A stretch of DNA of 24,883 nucleotides from CAIRYW01 sp041665985 (GTDB taxonomy: Bacteria > Patescibacteriota > Minisyncoccia > Phycocordibacterales > CAIRYW01). Where the stretch lies: the NCBI GenBank assembly GCA_041665985.1, contig JBAYHV010000010.1, positions 1-24,883 of the forward strand, given 5' to 3'. The position numbers and the translations under genes were made by a program. Below the pieces are notes generated by a model. That model worked only from the letters and a program-made list of their open reading frames with translations, was not told the origin of the DNA and did no database searches. Shown here piece by piece: positions 12,763-20,310 of the stretch (the first letter of the stretch is position 1; the number at the start of each line of letters is the position of its first letter).

Positions 12763-14181
12763 ATGCAAACAGAAGAAAAAACACAAATTAAGGTTGAAAA
12801 AAAACTGAAACTTACTTTTGCTTCTGGTGCCACGACTGTTACTGGTGCCAATTATATTCTTGAGACAATGCCAGAGGAGGGAAGCCTAGAGGAAAAAGTT
12901 TTCGTCATGGTGGATTGCGGACTTGTACAAGGAGATGCAGATCCAAGAGAAAACGCAAAACCTTTTCCATATGATCCAGCTAAAATAGATTATCTTTTGA
13001 TCACTCATGCGCATATTGACCACATCGGAAGAATTCCAAAGTTTGTGAAAGACGGTTTTAAAGGAAAAATATTTTCAACAATTGAAACAAGAGAGCTTGC
13101 ACCGATCATGTTTGAAGATGCCGCAAATCTTATGCTTCATGAAGCAGAAAAAACTGGGAATCCTCCTCTTTATCTGACAATTGATATTGAACACGCAATG
13201 AGATTATGGAAAGATATTTCCTACCATCAACCCTTCAAACTTTCAGGAGGATTTGAAGTAGTCGCCAAAGATGCTGGACATATATTGGGTTCGACTATGT
13301 ATGAGATCACTTATAACGGGACAAAAATTGTCTTCACTGGAGATCTTGGAAATTCTCCGTCTCCTATTTTGCCGAATACAGAAAAAATTACTGATGCAAA
13401 TTATTTAATTATGGAAAGTGTTTATGGAGATAGAAATCATGAATCAACTGCTCAAAGAAGGGATAAGTTGGAGGACGTTATTGAGGACAGTGTAAGAGCT
13501 GGAGGAGCTTTAGTTATCCCTTCTTTTTCACTCGAAAAAACTCAGAATCTTCTTTTTGAAATTCATACCCTTATGGATGAAGGAAGAGTGCCAAGTATTC
13601 CTGTTTTTCTTGATTCTCCTTTGGCTACTAAGGTGACTGATGTTTACATGAAAGAAACTAAGAATTTTAACATTGCAGCTCTCGAAAGGATCGGAAAAGG
13701 AGAAGAGTTGTTTTCTTTTCCTGGACTAACTGTGATCGGAAGCGCGGAAGAGAGTAAAGGGCTTCTTAAAGAACCAAATCCTAAAATTATTCTTGCTGGA
13801 AGTGGAATGTCTACCGGAGGAAGAGTTATGCATCATGAAGTTAATTATTTACCAGATCCAAAAAGTACAATTTTACTTACTGGGTATCAATCTTTTGGAA
13901 CACTTGGCCGACAAATTGCGAATCGTTCAAAAACAGTCAATATTTTTGGAAATAAAATTCCAGTTAATGCTCGCATTGAAAGTATTGATGGATATTCTTC
14001 CCATAAAGATTCAGATCATCTTTTAGAATTCGTGAGCTACACTCGAGATACTTTAAAAAAAGTTTTTCCGGTAATGGGCGAGCCAAAATCTTCTATGTTT
14101 TTGGGTCAAAAAATTGAAGATAATCTTGGGGTTAAGACCTATCATCCTGAAGATGGAGAGTCTGTGATACTATCATGTTAA
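12763..14181 (+). CDS. metallo-beta-lactamase/beta-CASP ribonuclease
   Basis: 472 residues. Motif 2 of the metallo-beta-lactamase fold, HAHIDH (82-87), the GDLGNS segment (D194) and the beta-CASP motifs are all visible: VIPSFSLEKTQ, GSGMSTGGRVMHH (about 346-358) and GYSSHKDSDHLLEF with H414. This is the CPSF-73/TTHA0252-like class of RNA-processing nucleases that use two zinc ions, acting as 5'-3' exo- or endonuclease in the cytoplasm. An N-terminal about 20 residue Lys/Glu-rich stretch precedes the fold. No KH domain is present. In a reduced genome this may be a main mRNA decay enzyme; that is inference. Confidence 0.9.
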   Translation: MQTEEKTQIKVEKKLKLTFASGATTVTGANYILETMPEEGSLEEKVFVMVDCGLVQGDADPRENAKPFPYDPAKIDYLLITHAHIDHIGRIPKFVKDGFKGKIFSTIETRELAPIMFEDAANLMLHEAEKTGNPPLYLTIDIEHAMRLWKDISYHQPFKLSGGFEVVAKDAGHILGSTMYEITYNGTKIVFTGDLGNSPSPILPNTEKITDANYLIMESVYGDRNHESTAQRRDKLEDVIEDSVRAGGALVIPSFSLEKTQNLLFEIHTLMDEGRVPSIPVFLDSPLATKVTDVYMKETKNFNIAALERIGKGEELFSFPGLTVIGSAEESKGLLKEPNPKIILAGSGMSTGGRVMHHEVNYLPDPKSTILLTGYQSFGTLGRQIANRSKTVNIFGNKIPVNARIESIDGYSSHKDSDHLLEFVSYTRDTLKKVFPVMGEPKSSMFLGQKIEDNLGVKTYHPEDGESVILSC

Positions 14182-14230
14182 TCCCGTAGTAGAAAAAGGT
14201 AAATGCTAATCGATGAGTATTTGAATAAAT

Positions 14231-14239
14231 TGATATAAT
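14231..14239 (+). promoter_or_regulatory. extended -10 promoter (TGATATAAT) upstream of the SLOG gene
   Basis: TG-A-TATAAT is a perfect extended -10, 119 nt before the ATG at 14359. The long leader has no clear fold; AAAAGGTAAAT (14194-14204) and ATTTACCTTTT (14294-14304) are an 11-bp inverted repeat that spans the promoter. Confidence 0.5.
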
Positions 14240-14358
14240 TATTTTATCGTAAAATATTCGAAGGGAGAAATTGTTTAAATAATTGGCAAAAAAATTTACC
14301 TTTTATCACTAACAGGACAAGCCCTCAAAATTAAAAATACATTAAGTTATAAAATTCA

Positions 14359-15012
14359 ATGACAGATCCTGAACAAAAAATAAATATAGATGATAAATTA
14401 GCCGCTCTTAATCTTGATAAAAAAAGACACGGGCATTTTAGAATAAAAATATGCGTTTCAGGAGCGGCAGAGCTCGACCATTTAAATCCTAGAGTGCACG
14501 ATATTGGAAAAGAATTAGGCAGGCAAATTATTCTTCAAGGGGCTGATCTGACTACAGGTTCTACAACTGGTTTTCCTTTTTGGGCTGCGATGGGAGCAAA
14601 AGATGCTGACGGATTGTCTATTGGCTTTTCTCCCGCACGAAATGAAAAAGAACACGTGCAAAGCTATAGATTGCCGATAGATTTTATGGATATAATTATT
14701 TATACAGGTTTTGGTTATCCAGGAAGAGATCTGTTTCTTACAAGAGCATCGGATGCTGTAATTATTGGTCCAGGAAGAATTGGAACGTTTCATGAATTTA
14801 CAATTGCTTTTGAGGACAGTAAGCCGATCGGTGTGTTGACGAGTGATGATTGGGAAACAGACGATATCATTAAAACAATTATTGAAAAAAGTAATAGAAA
14901 GGATACAGGATCAATTGTTTTTGATTCAGATCCAAAAGCTTTAGTTGAAAAAGTTATTGAAGCGACAAAGAAGATGAAGGTAAATGATACTTATTGCGAT
15001 AGAGTTTTTTAA
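14359..15012 (+). CDS. SLOG/LOG superfamily nucleotide-binding protein
   Basis: 217 residues, Rossmann-like. KICVSGAAELD (30-40) is the first strand, TTGSTTGFP (65-73) the second nucleotide-binding turn, and GPGRIGTFHEF (137-147) corresponds to the PGGxGTxxE motif of lysine-decarboxylase-like (LOG) proteins. LOG members cleave nucleoside monophosphates to base and ribose phosphate; other SLOG proteins only sense nucleotides. The insert RNEKEHVQSYRLPID is not typical of plant LOG, so the substrate is uncertain. It converges with the infC operon at a shared terminator. Confidence 0.8.
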   Translation: MTDPEQKINIDDKLAALNLDKKRHGHFRIKICVSGAAELDHLNPRVHDIGKELGRQIILQGADLTTGSTTGFPFWAAMGAKDADGLSIGFSPARNEKEHVQSYRLPIDFMDIIIYTGFGYPGRDLFLTRASDAVIIGPGRIGTFHEFTIAFEDSKPIGVLTSDDWETDDIIKTIIEKSNRKDTGSIVFDSDPKALVEKVIEATKKMKVNDTYCDRVF

Positions 15013-15033
15013 AATAGTGGATAGTGGTTGGTG

Positions 15034-15087
15034 AAATAAAAAGAAAAAGCCCTTCCGCCTAGGCGGAAGGGCTTTTTCTTTTTATTT
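15034..15087. terminator. perfect 54-bp palindrome, bidirectional terminator
   Basis: The half AAAGCCCTTCCGCCT, preceded by AAATAAAAAGAA, is mirrored without mismatch about the centre 15060/15061. A tracts on one side and T tracts on the other make it work for both the plus-strand SLOG gene and the minus-strand rplT. It is flanked by imperfect TAGTGG/CCACTA repeats (15014-15033 and 15098-15129) that lengthen the inverted repeat. Confidence 0.95.
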
Positions 15088-15133
15088 ATTGTTTTTTACT
15101 AATCACTAGCCACTAACGACTAGTCACTATTTA

Positions 15134-15478
15134 TTACATCACCTTCTCAACGATCTTTTGGAAAGTAGAAGGGCTTTCTACTACTAGGGCAGCAAGCATT
15201 TTTCTGTTTATTAGAACTCCTGACTTCTTTAGTTTATCTGTAAATTTACTGTATGAAATTCCAGCTACTTTTAGAGGCATTGAAATAACAACTTGCCAGT
15301 CTCCTCTTCTGTCAGCTTTTTTGTCTTTTCTGTGAGCAAAAGCATATCTTCCAGCGTGAACGATAGCTTCATAAGCTTGTTTCTCTTTTGTTCCTCTTCC
15401 AAAACGGTAACCTTTTACAGCTTTGAGAACGTTTCTTCTTGTTTTGAGTGCATTAACTCCTTTCTTTACTCTTGTCAT
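15134..15478 (-). CDS. rplT: 50S ribosomal protein L20
   Basis: 114 residues, normal length. RVKKGVNALKTRRNVLKAVKGYRFGR, AGRYAFAHRKDKKADRRGDWQ and SYSKFTDKLKKSGVLINRKMLA follow the L20 pattern. It is essential for early 50S assembly and in many bacteria represses its own operon by binding the mRNA leader. It is the last gene of infC-rpmI-rplT, 39 nt after rpmI. Confidence 0.97.
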   Translation of the reverse strand: MTRVKKGVNALKTRRNVLKAVKGYRFGRGTKEKQAYEAIVHAGRYAFAHRKDKKADRRGDWQVVISMPLKVAGISYSKFTDKLKKSGVLINRKMLAALVVESPSTFQKIVEKVM

Positions 15479-15517
15479 GTTGGTACTTTTTAGTAATTAG
15501 TAATTTTATTATTAATA

Positions 15518-15700
15518 TTAGAAGTTTAGGTATCGGCGTTTCTCACCTGTGGTCATAGGGAAGTTACCTTGTCTCTTTTTACTTAGTTGTTTTGATCTAG
15601 ATTCTTTTGCATTGAAATGGTTTTGACCTGGCGCTCTAGCCTTGATCTTACCGTTTTTACTGACCTTCAATCTTTTTGAAAAAGACTTATTTGTTTTCAT
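15518..15700 (-). CDS. rpmI: 50S ribosomal protein L35
   Basis: 60 residues, basic. MKTNKSFSKRLKVSKNGKIK and the KSKQLSKKRQ-like and RYLNF ends fit L35. It is preceded by a promoter of its own at 15810-15837 and a leader of about 100 nt, and followed by rplT. Confidence 0.94.
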   Translation of the reverse strand: MKTNKSFSKRLKVSKNGKIKARAPGQNHFNAKESRSKQLSKKRQGNFPMTTGEKRRYLNF

Positions 15701-15809
15701 ATCTTTAATTTATGTATAATTTTTATCTTTAACTAACCTCCAAAAGCCAAGTTTTTAATGACTTTTTACTTCAATCTCAATAATTTAGATAATAGAAGAA
15801 GTTCGTACA

Positions 15810-15837
15810 ATTCTACCTATATCTACCCAAAAGTCAA
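15810..15837 (-). promoter_or_regulatory. internal promoter for rpmI-rplT
   Basis: On the minus strand TTGACT (15837-15832), a 16-nt spacer and TAGAAT (15815-15810) form a good promoter. The start would be near 15803, leaving an about 100-nt leader before rpmI. In other bacteria L20 acts on a site in this part of the operon; I do not see a convincing L20 site here. Confidence 0.65.
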
Positions 15838-15871
15838 CACAAATTCAGTAATTTTGAGCCTCCTCTAGCCT

Positions 15872-16381
15872 TTAAGAAGTTTTTTGCTTTTCGATCACAG
15901 CGTTTAGTCCTTTTGGACCTCTTTTTGGTTCATCCATGGTATACGGTACAGATATTAGCTTTAAAACTCTGTCTAGCCTTATTTTAAGAAAATTTGTATC
16001 TAGCATTTTTGATCTGCCTGTAAGGAAAAGGTCTAGTTTTACTTTATGACCTTCAGCCAGCCATTCGGAGATCTTTTTAGCCTTGAGCATTAGGTCGTGG
16101 TCGCCTGTACCAATTTTTATCTGAAGAGATTTTACCTCAGCACTTTTTGATTTTGCTTTGGCCTCTTTTTGTTTCTTACTTTCTTGGTATTGATATTTTC
16201 CAAAATCTTGGATTTTGGCGATAGGAGGAAGAGCATTAGGGGAGATCTCGATCAGGTCTAGTTCTGCCTCTTTGGCTTTCGCTAAAGCTTCTGCAAAAGG
16301 CAATACACCTAAGTTTTCACCAGTTTCGCTTATAACGCGAAGTTCTTTAGCTCTGATTTGATTATTTATTCGTGGTTCCAA
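15872..16381 (-). CDS. infC: translation initiation factor IF-3
   Basis: 169 residues, normal length. N-domain RINNQIRAKELRVISETGENLGVLPFAEALAKAKEAELDLIEISPNALPPIAKIQDFGKYQY, Lys-rich linker, then the C-domain with IKIGTGDHDLMLKAKKISEWL and KVKLDLFLTGRSK. It binds the 30S subunit and checks the start codon. The frame opens with TTG at 16381; an in-frame TAA lies three codons upstream and no ATG or GTG is available, so TTG is the start. infC often uses a rare start so that IF-3 can limit its own synthesis. Confidence 0.96.
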   Translation of the reverse strand: MEPRINNQIRAKELRVISETGENLGVLPFAEALAKAKEAELDLIEISPNALPPIAKIQDFGKYQYQESKKQKEAKAKSKSAEVKSLQIKIGTGDHDLMLKAKKISEWLAEGHKVKLDLFLTGRSKMLDTNFLKIRLDRVLKLISVPYTMDEPKRGPKGLNAVIEKQKTS

Positions 16382-16661
16382 TGAATTTTAGTTGTTATCT
16401 CTATTGGCAAAATATTAACATGAATTTGGAAGTCTTACAATAAACAGTTCTAAGTTTGTAAAGTTAGAAAGTTCATAAAGTTGAAGGAAAAAAGAGTGTA
16501 TAACTTGTTAAAACTAGGTATGTGACTTTGTTTTCTTGGGAGCGACCTAAATTTCTTACGAGTAAAACGAGTGTAGAAATTGGAAATACTCTTGCGGTGA
16601 AAGCGACTTAGAAAAGCAAGAAGTAGTCTCGTGGTACAATTAATAGGAATCAAATGCTGTT
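16382..16661. promoter_or_regulatory. 280-bp divergent region between infC and the 84-residue gene
   Basis: For infC (minus strand) an extended -10 TGTTAATAT occurs at 16420-16412. For the plus-strand gene TACAAT is at 16635-16640. In between lie TTCATAAAGTT-type repeats (16455-16485) and an inverted repeat AAATTTCT (16549-16556 area) with AGAAATT (16574-16580 area). No gene or further recognisable element is seen. Confidence 0.4.
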
Positions 16662-16916
16662 ATGGAAAATCCAAGCTCTATCAGTGAAGAAGAAAAACAG
16701 TTTGTTTTAAGTTCCTCTCTCGTGAGGTTCTTTAAAAGATTGGAATCTGTTCGTAAAAGTCCTGAAAATCGTTGGTTTACAGGTGAAAAGGTTCACCACG
16801 AACCAAACGACTCAGAGTGTGATGCTCATCTTCGCGTTCAGTGCGGTGTTGTGCAGAATGAATTAACCGAATTTCGCAGAGAAAATCACCTCACTGTTCC
16901 TTCTGAGCAACCCTGA
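16662..16916 (+). CDS. hypothetical protein, 84 residues
   Basis: MENPSSISEEEKQFVLSS followed by a helical basic stretch (LVRFFKRLESVRKSPENRW) and a His/Cys-containing part (KVHHEPNDSECDAHLRVQC). No membrane helix and no family recognised. It has a TACAAT box 21 nt upstream and no overlap with other genes, and a possible terminator follows; these support a real gene. It ends in TGA. Confidence 0.5.
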   Translation: MENPSSISEEEKQFVLSSSLVRFFKRLESVRKSPENRWFTGEKVHHEPNDSECDAHLRVQCGVVQNELTEFRRENHLTVPSEQP

Positions 16917-16940
16917 CTTTTCAAGCCGGGGTATTTTTTT
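16910..16940 (+). terminator. weak terminator after the 84-residue gene
   Basis: ACCC (16910-16913) with GGGT (16929-16932) and a T run at 16934-16940. The stem is short, so this is a modest call; on the minus strand the PLD gene ends just beyond it. Confidence 0.35.
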
Positions 16941-16948
16941 AGAAATAT

Positions 16949-17848
16949 TTATTTTTGAATTTTGATCTGACTCTCTGTATTTAAAATCATCTCTGCTTTT
17001 CCGTTGTATGGCTTGATAGTTCCTGAAACTAAAATAGTTTTACCAATATAAGTTGAAAGATTTTTAAAATTAGAAATTTTATCTGAAAAAATTACTACGC
17101 TAAAGGGACAATTTTTATAACTCGAGCAGTAATCAAAGAAGGTAAGTCCTTTGGCTGATTTGTAAATATCAATAACTTTGCCTTGAACACTGATGCTTTC
17201 ACCAATGTGATTTGAGGCTTCTTTAAAATCAATGATCTTTGAATAATCTACTACTTTTGTTGAAACTGATGCATTGACCCCTTTATTTATTTCAAGAATT
17301 CTTTTTAAAATATTTTCGTATTGACTACGAAGTGATTCATCCGTTCCAACTTCAAGAACCTCATCATTTGCAACTGTTGCAGAAGATGTCCAATTATAAC
17401 TCCCTGACGCAAAGGCTTTTTCACTTACTATTGTTTTAATGTGCATGATGCCGTCTTGGTGTAATTCATTTTCTACGATTATCCCAGCAGATTTAAGTTT
17501 TTCAATGATTGGTTTCTCGTAAGAATCTTTTGCATTTTCTCTGTCTGTGATGCCTTGAACAATAACTCCTCGATTTTTGGCATCAATTAAAGCGTCTGCA
17601 ATATTGTCTTTGGTAAACATGTAAATCGCGAAATAAATATATTTGTCTGCTCCATTTATTATGTTAATTATTTCTTGATCATTTTGCATTTTGTCCAAGC
17701 TGTAAATTACGCGAACATTATTTTGTTTAGGAGACCCGGAAAATTTATGTCCAATAAAGACACCAATAAAAATAAGAACAATTGCTATTGCTCCGTAAAT
17801 AATTATTTTCTTGCTACTGAATCTTATCCCCGATCTTTTAGATTCCAT
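16949..17848 (-). CDS. membrane-anchored phospholipase D-family nuclease-like protein with C-terminal OB fold
   Basis: 299 residues. Residues 14-34 are a single membrane helix (KIIIYGAIAIVLIFIGVFIG), then a PLD domain (45-190) with one HKD motif HIKTIVSE...GSYN (H136, K138, E143 where Asp is usual, S150, N152) and E163. Single-HKD proteins of this type (Nuc, EndA-like) act as dimers on nucleic acids or lipids through a phospho-His intermediate. Residues 205-299 look like an OB fold (ISVQGKVIDIYKSAKGLTFFD, ILVSGTIKPYNGKAEMIL) that would bind nucleic acid; C241 and C247 could bridge. Orientation suggests the enzyme faces outside. Divergent from the NUDIX gene across a perfect palindrome. Confidence 0.82.
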   Translation of the reverse strand: MESKRSGIRFSSKKIIIYGAIAIVLIFIGVFIGHKFSGSPKQNNVRVIYSLDKMQNDQEIINIINGADKYIYFAIYMFTKDNIADALIDAKNRGVIVQGITDRENAKDSYEKPIIEKLKSAGIIVENELHQDGIMHIKTIVSEKAFASGSYNWTSSATVANDEVLEVGTDESLRSQYENILKRILEINKGVNASVSTKVVDYSKIIDFKEASNHIGESISVQGKVIDIYKSAKGLTFFDYCSSYKNCPFSVVIFSDKISNFKNLSTYIGKTILVSGTIKPYNGKAEMILNTESQIKIQK

Positions 17849-17883
17849 ATAACAATATTTTACACTCTTTTAAGAAAATTTGT

Positions 17884-17946
17884 AATTTGGTTTAGGTCTG
17901 GGTTTAGGGCGGTCTAAAAGGTTTTAGACCGCCCTAAACCAAATTG
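17884..17946. repeat. large palindrome with alternative arms in the divergent gap
   Basis: GGTTTAGGGCGGTCTAAAA (17901-17919) is followed after two bases by its exact reverse complement (17922-17940). AATTTGGTTTAGG (17884-17896) is an exact reverse complement of CCTAAACCAAATT (17934-17946), so the right side can pair with either left arm. There is no T run on either side, so it is not a simple terminator. The rest of the 205-bp gap is AT-rich with the NUDIX promoter at its end. Confidence 0.85.
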
Positions 17947-18038
17947 AGATAGTAATAATAACGTAAAATAGATGATGAAAATTGAAATAAAAAAAATGAT
18001 AGATGACCTTAATATAATGTAAAAATCATTGTTCAAGA

Positions 18039-18047
18039 TGTTATAAT
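18039..18047 (+). promoter_or_regulatory. extended -10 promoter of the NUDIX gene (leaderless)
   Basis: TG-T-TATAAT (18039-18047) is followed by exactly 6 nt and the ATG at 18054, so the transcript should start at the start codon. Confidence 0.75.
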
Positions 18048-18053
18048 TATCGC

Positions 18054-18641
18054 ATGGAAATACATCGTCCGAGATCAAAACAGCCAATTCCTAAAGATGC
18101 AAAAAGAGTTTTCAGCGGAATTCTTTTTGATGTTTATCATTGGGAACAAGAGCTTTTTGATGGAACGAGAACTATTTTTGAAAAATTAAAAAGACCAGAT
18201 ACGGTAGTTATTTTTGGGGTACTTGATAACGGAAATATTTTGCTTTCAGAACAAGAACAGCCAGGCAAGGAATCTTTTATAACAGGACTTGGAGGAAGAA
18301 TTGAAACTGGTGAAGAAGTTTTGGATGCCGCAAAAAGAGAGCTGCTTGAAGAAAGCGGATATGAAGCCGACAGTTTTATTCTTTGGCGAGCAGAGCATCC
18401 TACAAGCAAGATCGATTGGGTTATTTATACTTTTGTGGCTAAAGGACTAAAAAAAGTAGCAGATATGAATTTAGATCCTGGTGAAAAAATAAAACTTAAA
18501 GAAGTAACATTTGATGAATTTTTAGAACTATCCAAGAATCATAAATTTTCTGAAAAAGAGGTCATGCTTGAATTATTAGAAGCAACCTATGATCAAAAGA
18601 AAAAAGAGGAATTAAAGAGCCTGTTTAGTCCACTTAGTTAG
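18054..18641 (+). CDS. NUDIX hydrolase (ADP-ribose pyrophosphatase-like)
   Basis: 195 residues. A complete Nudix box runs from G81 to Y103 (G-x5-E-x7-RE-L-x-EE-x-G-Y), with the metal-binding E96, E99 and E100. The N-terminal part (RVFSGILFDVYHWEQELFDG) resembles ADP-ribose/NDP-sugar pyrophosphatases. It would hydrolyse a nucleoside diphosphate linked to a further group; the exact substrate cannot be told. It ends 35 nt before the exporter operon, which has its own promoter. Confidence 0.88.
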   Translation: MEIHRPRSKQPIPKDAKRVFSGILFDVYHWEQELFDGTRTIFEKLKRPDTVVIFGVLDNGNILLSEQEQPGKESFITGLGGRIETGEEVLDAAKRELLEESGYEADSFILWRAEHPTSKIDWVIYTFVAKGLKKVADMNLDPGEKIKLKEVTFDEFLELSKNHKFSEKEVMLELLEATYDQKKKEELKSLFSPLS

Positions 18642-18661
18642 GTACCCTTTGTTTTGGTATT

Positions 18662-18670
18662 TGATATAAT
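18662..18670 (+). promoter_or_regulatory. extended -10 promoter of the exporter operon (leaderless)
   Basis: TG-A-TATAAT (18662-18670) with exactly 6 nt to the ATG at 18677, the same layout as for the NUDIX and the 59-residue genes. Confidence 0.75.
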
Positions 18671-18676
18671 GTAATT

Positions 18677-20212
18677 ATGAATCTGAACTTAATGAAAAAG
18701 AGTGTTCCTAATTTTGTAAAAAATAAATATTTTATTATTGGAGCGGTTGTTGTCTTAATTATTTTAATTTATTTATTTACTAGAAGCGGAAAGGCTTCAG
18801 GTATCGAATCTGCTTCCGCTACTATTGGAAATGTAATTGAAAAGGTCAGTGTTACAGGAAAAGTATTACCTATCGGTAAAGCAGACCTTGCTTTTGAAAG
18901 AGGAGGAGTTCTTCGGGTTTTAAATTTCAAAGTAGGTGATCCTGTTAAGAGAGGGGATCTGATCGCTTCTCTTGATAATGGAGATGACCAAGCTGCTCTT
19001 TTAGCAGCTCAAGCAAACTTGAGTGAATTAGAAAGAGGGCTTCGTCCTGAGGAGCTAGCTTTAGATCAATCAAATGTTGATGCGTCTTTAACAACCCTTA
19101 ATAATTCAAAAGATTCAGCTATCAATGCAGCTCGAGATGGATATACAAAATCTCAGAATGCAATTTTTAATTATGCTGATGGTTTTTTTGATAATTCACA
19201 AAGTGCAAATCCAACAATAAATATTCCTACCGATTCTTATACGCAATCCAATTCAATAAATTTTGAAAGATTACTTGTGACTGAAGCTTTTAGAAATTGG
19301 AAAAATGATCTTGATTCTTCTGAAAAACTTGGAGCAAGCAAATTGCTTTTAAATTCTGAAAATTATTTGAATACAATAAAAAGTTTTGTGGGGGATCTTT
19401 CCGGAATAGTAAATAAATTAACTCCTGGCACTTCCGGATTTTCTCAAGCTCAAATTGATGCACATGTACTTGCAATGAATACCGCAATGTCTAATTTAAA
19501 TACAGCTATCTCGTCTGTAACAAGTGCCGATACTGCCTTAAAGAATGCATCTGCAAGTTATAATCAAGCTAATAATCAATTTTTATTGCAAAAAGCTGGA
19601 TCGTCACAGGAATCAATTAATTCAATGAGGGCAAAAGTTTTGGGAGCACAAGCAACTTTAGCAAAAGATAGTATTTTTTCTCCTATTGACGGAACAATTA
19701 CGAAAGCAGAACCAAATCTTGGTGAATTTGTTTCCGCCGGACAAAATGTTTTTGGAGTTATTAATAGCGGACAATACAAAATTGAAGCCTTTGTTCCCGA
19801 GGCTGACATTGCGAAAATAACTTTGAATAATTCTGCTGATATTACTCTAGATGCATATGGGTCCAATGTAATTTTTAAGGCTACTGTTACTTCTATTGAT
19901 CCTGCAGAAACAATTCTTGAGGGAGTTCCTACTTACAAAGTTACATTACAGTTTGATCAAAAAGATGAGAGGATTCGTTCGGGTATGACCGCAAATACCG
20001 ATATTTTGACGCATGAAAAAAATAACGTGCTCACTGTTCCATCACGAGGAATTATTGATAACAATGGCAAAAAAAGCGTTAGAGTTTTGAATAAAGATGG
20101 AAAAAATTTTACATCAGTTGATGTTGTCACCGGCCTAAAGGGTTCAGAGGGAACTACCGAAATAATTTCTGGTGTTGTGGAGGGGCAAAAAATTGTGACA
20201 TATGTAAAGTGA
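18677..20212 (+). CDS. MacA/HlyD-like membrane fusion protein of an ABC exporter
   Basis: 511 residues. Residues 18-34 (YFIIGAVVVLIILIYLF) are a membrane anchor. Then come a biotinyl-lipoyl half (GKADLAFERGGVLRVLNFKVGDPVKRGDLIASLDNG, about 68-105), a long helical hairpin (about 106-330) rich in Ala, Asn and Ser, the second lipoyl half (IFSPIDGTITKAEPNLGEFVSAGQ, about 334-360), and beta-barrel and membrane-proximal domains with TVPSRGIIDNNGKK. Adaptors of this family link an inner-membrane ABC permease to the outside. It ends in TGA. The operon continues with ATPase and two permeases after a palindromic repeat. In a cell with no usual outer membrane the partner outside is unclear. Confidence 0.88.
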   Translation: MNLNLMKKSVPNFVKNKYFIIGAVVVLIILIYLFTRSGKASGIESASATIGNVIEKVSVTGKVLPIGKADLAFERGGVLRVLNFKVGDPVKRGDLIASLDNGDDQAALLAAQANLSELERGLRPEELALDQSNVDASLTTLNNSKDSAINAARDGYTKSQNAIFNYADGFFDNSQSANPTINIPTDSYTQSNSINFERLLVTEAFRNWKNDLDSSEKLGASKLLLNSENYLNTIKSFVGDLSGIVNKLTPGTSGFSQAQIDAHVLAMNTAMSNLNTAISSVTSADTALKNASASYNQANNQFLLQKAGSSQESINSMRAKVLGAQATLAKDSIFSPIDGTITKAEPNLGEFVSAGQNVFGVINSGQYKIEAFVPEADIAKITLNNSADITLDAYGSNVIFKATVTSIDPAETILEGVPTYKVTLQFDQKDERIRSGMTANTDILTHEKNNVLTVPSRGIIDNNGKKSVRVLNKDGKNFTSVDVVTGLKGSEGTTEIISGVVEGQKIVTYVK

Positions 20213-20310
20213 GTCAAAATGCAAAATGCAAAAGTCAAAATTACAAGAAAAAAGTCACGACATTCGCTCTGCGAATGTCGTGTATTTAAATTTTGATTTT
20301 TGAATTAATT
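20213..20310 (+). repeat. AT-rich palindromic repeat with CACGACATTCGC hairpin
   Basis: TCAAAATGCAAAATGC and AAAGTCAAAATTACAAG form a left arm of the same TCAAAA type as 3776-3913, and TTTTGATTTTTGAATTAATT is the right arm, ending at the ATPase start. In the middle is a perfect 12-bp hairpin, CACGACATTCGC (20256-20267) with GCGAATGTCGTG (20271-20282), 3-nt loop. It lies inside an operon and might reduce read-through. Confidence 0.7.

Noticed and set aside
14194..14304. Riboswitch in the leader of the SLOG gene
   Set aside because: The only inverted repeat (AAAAGGTAAAT/ATTTACCTTTT) spans the promoter, so it would not be in the transcript; no known motif is seen.
20293..20310. Upstream extension of the ABC ATPase from TTG
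   Set aside because: It is part of the AT-rich repeat; ATG 20311 matches the usual start of the family.
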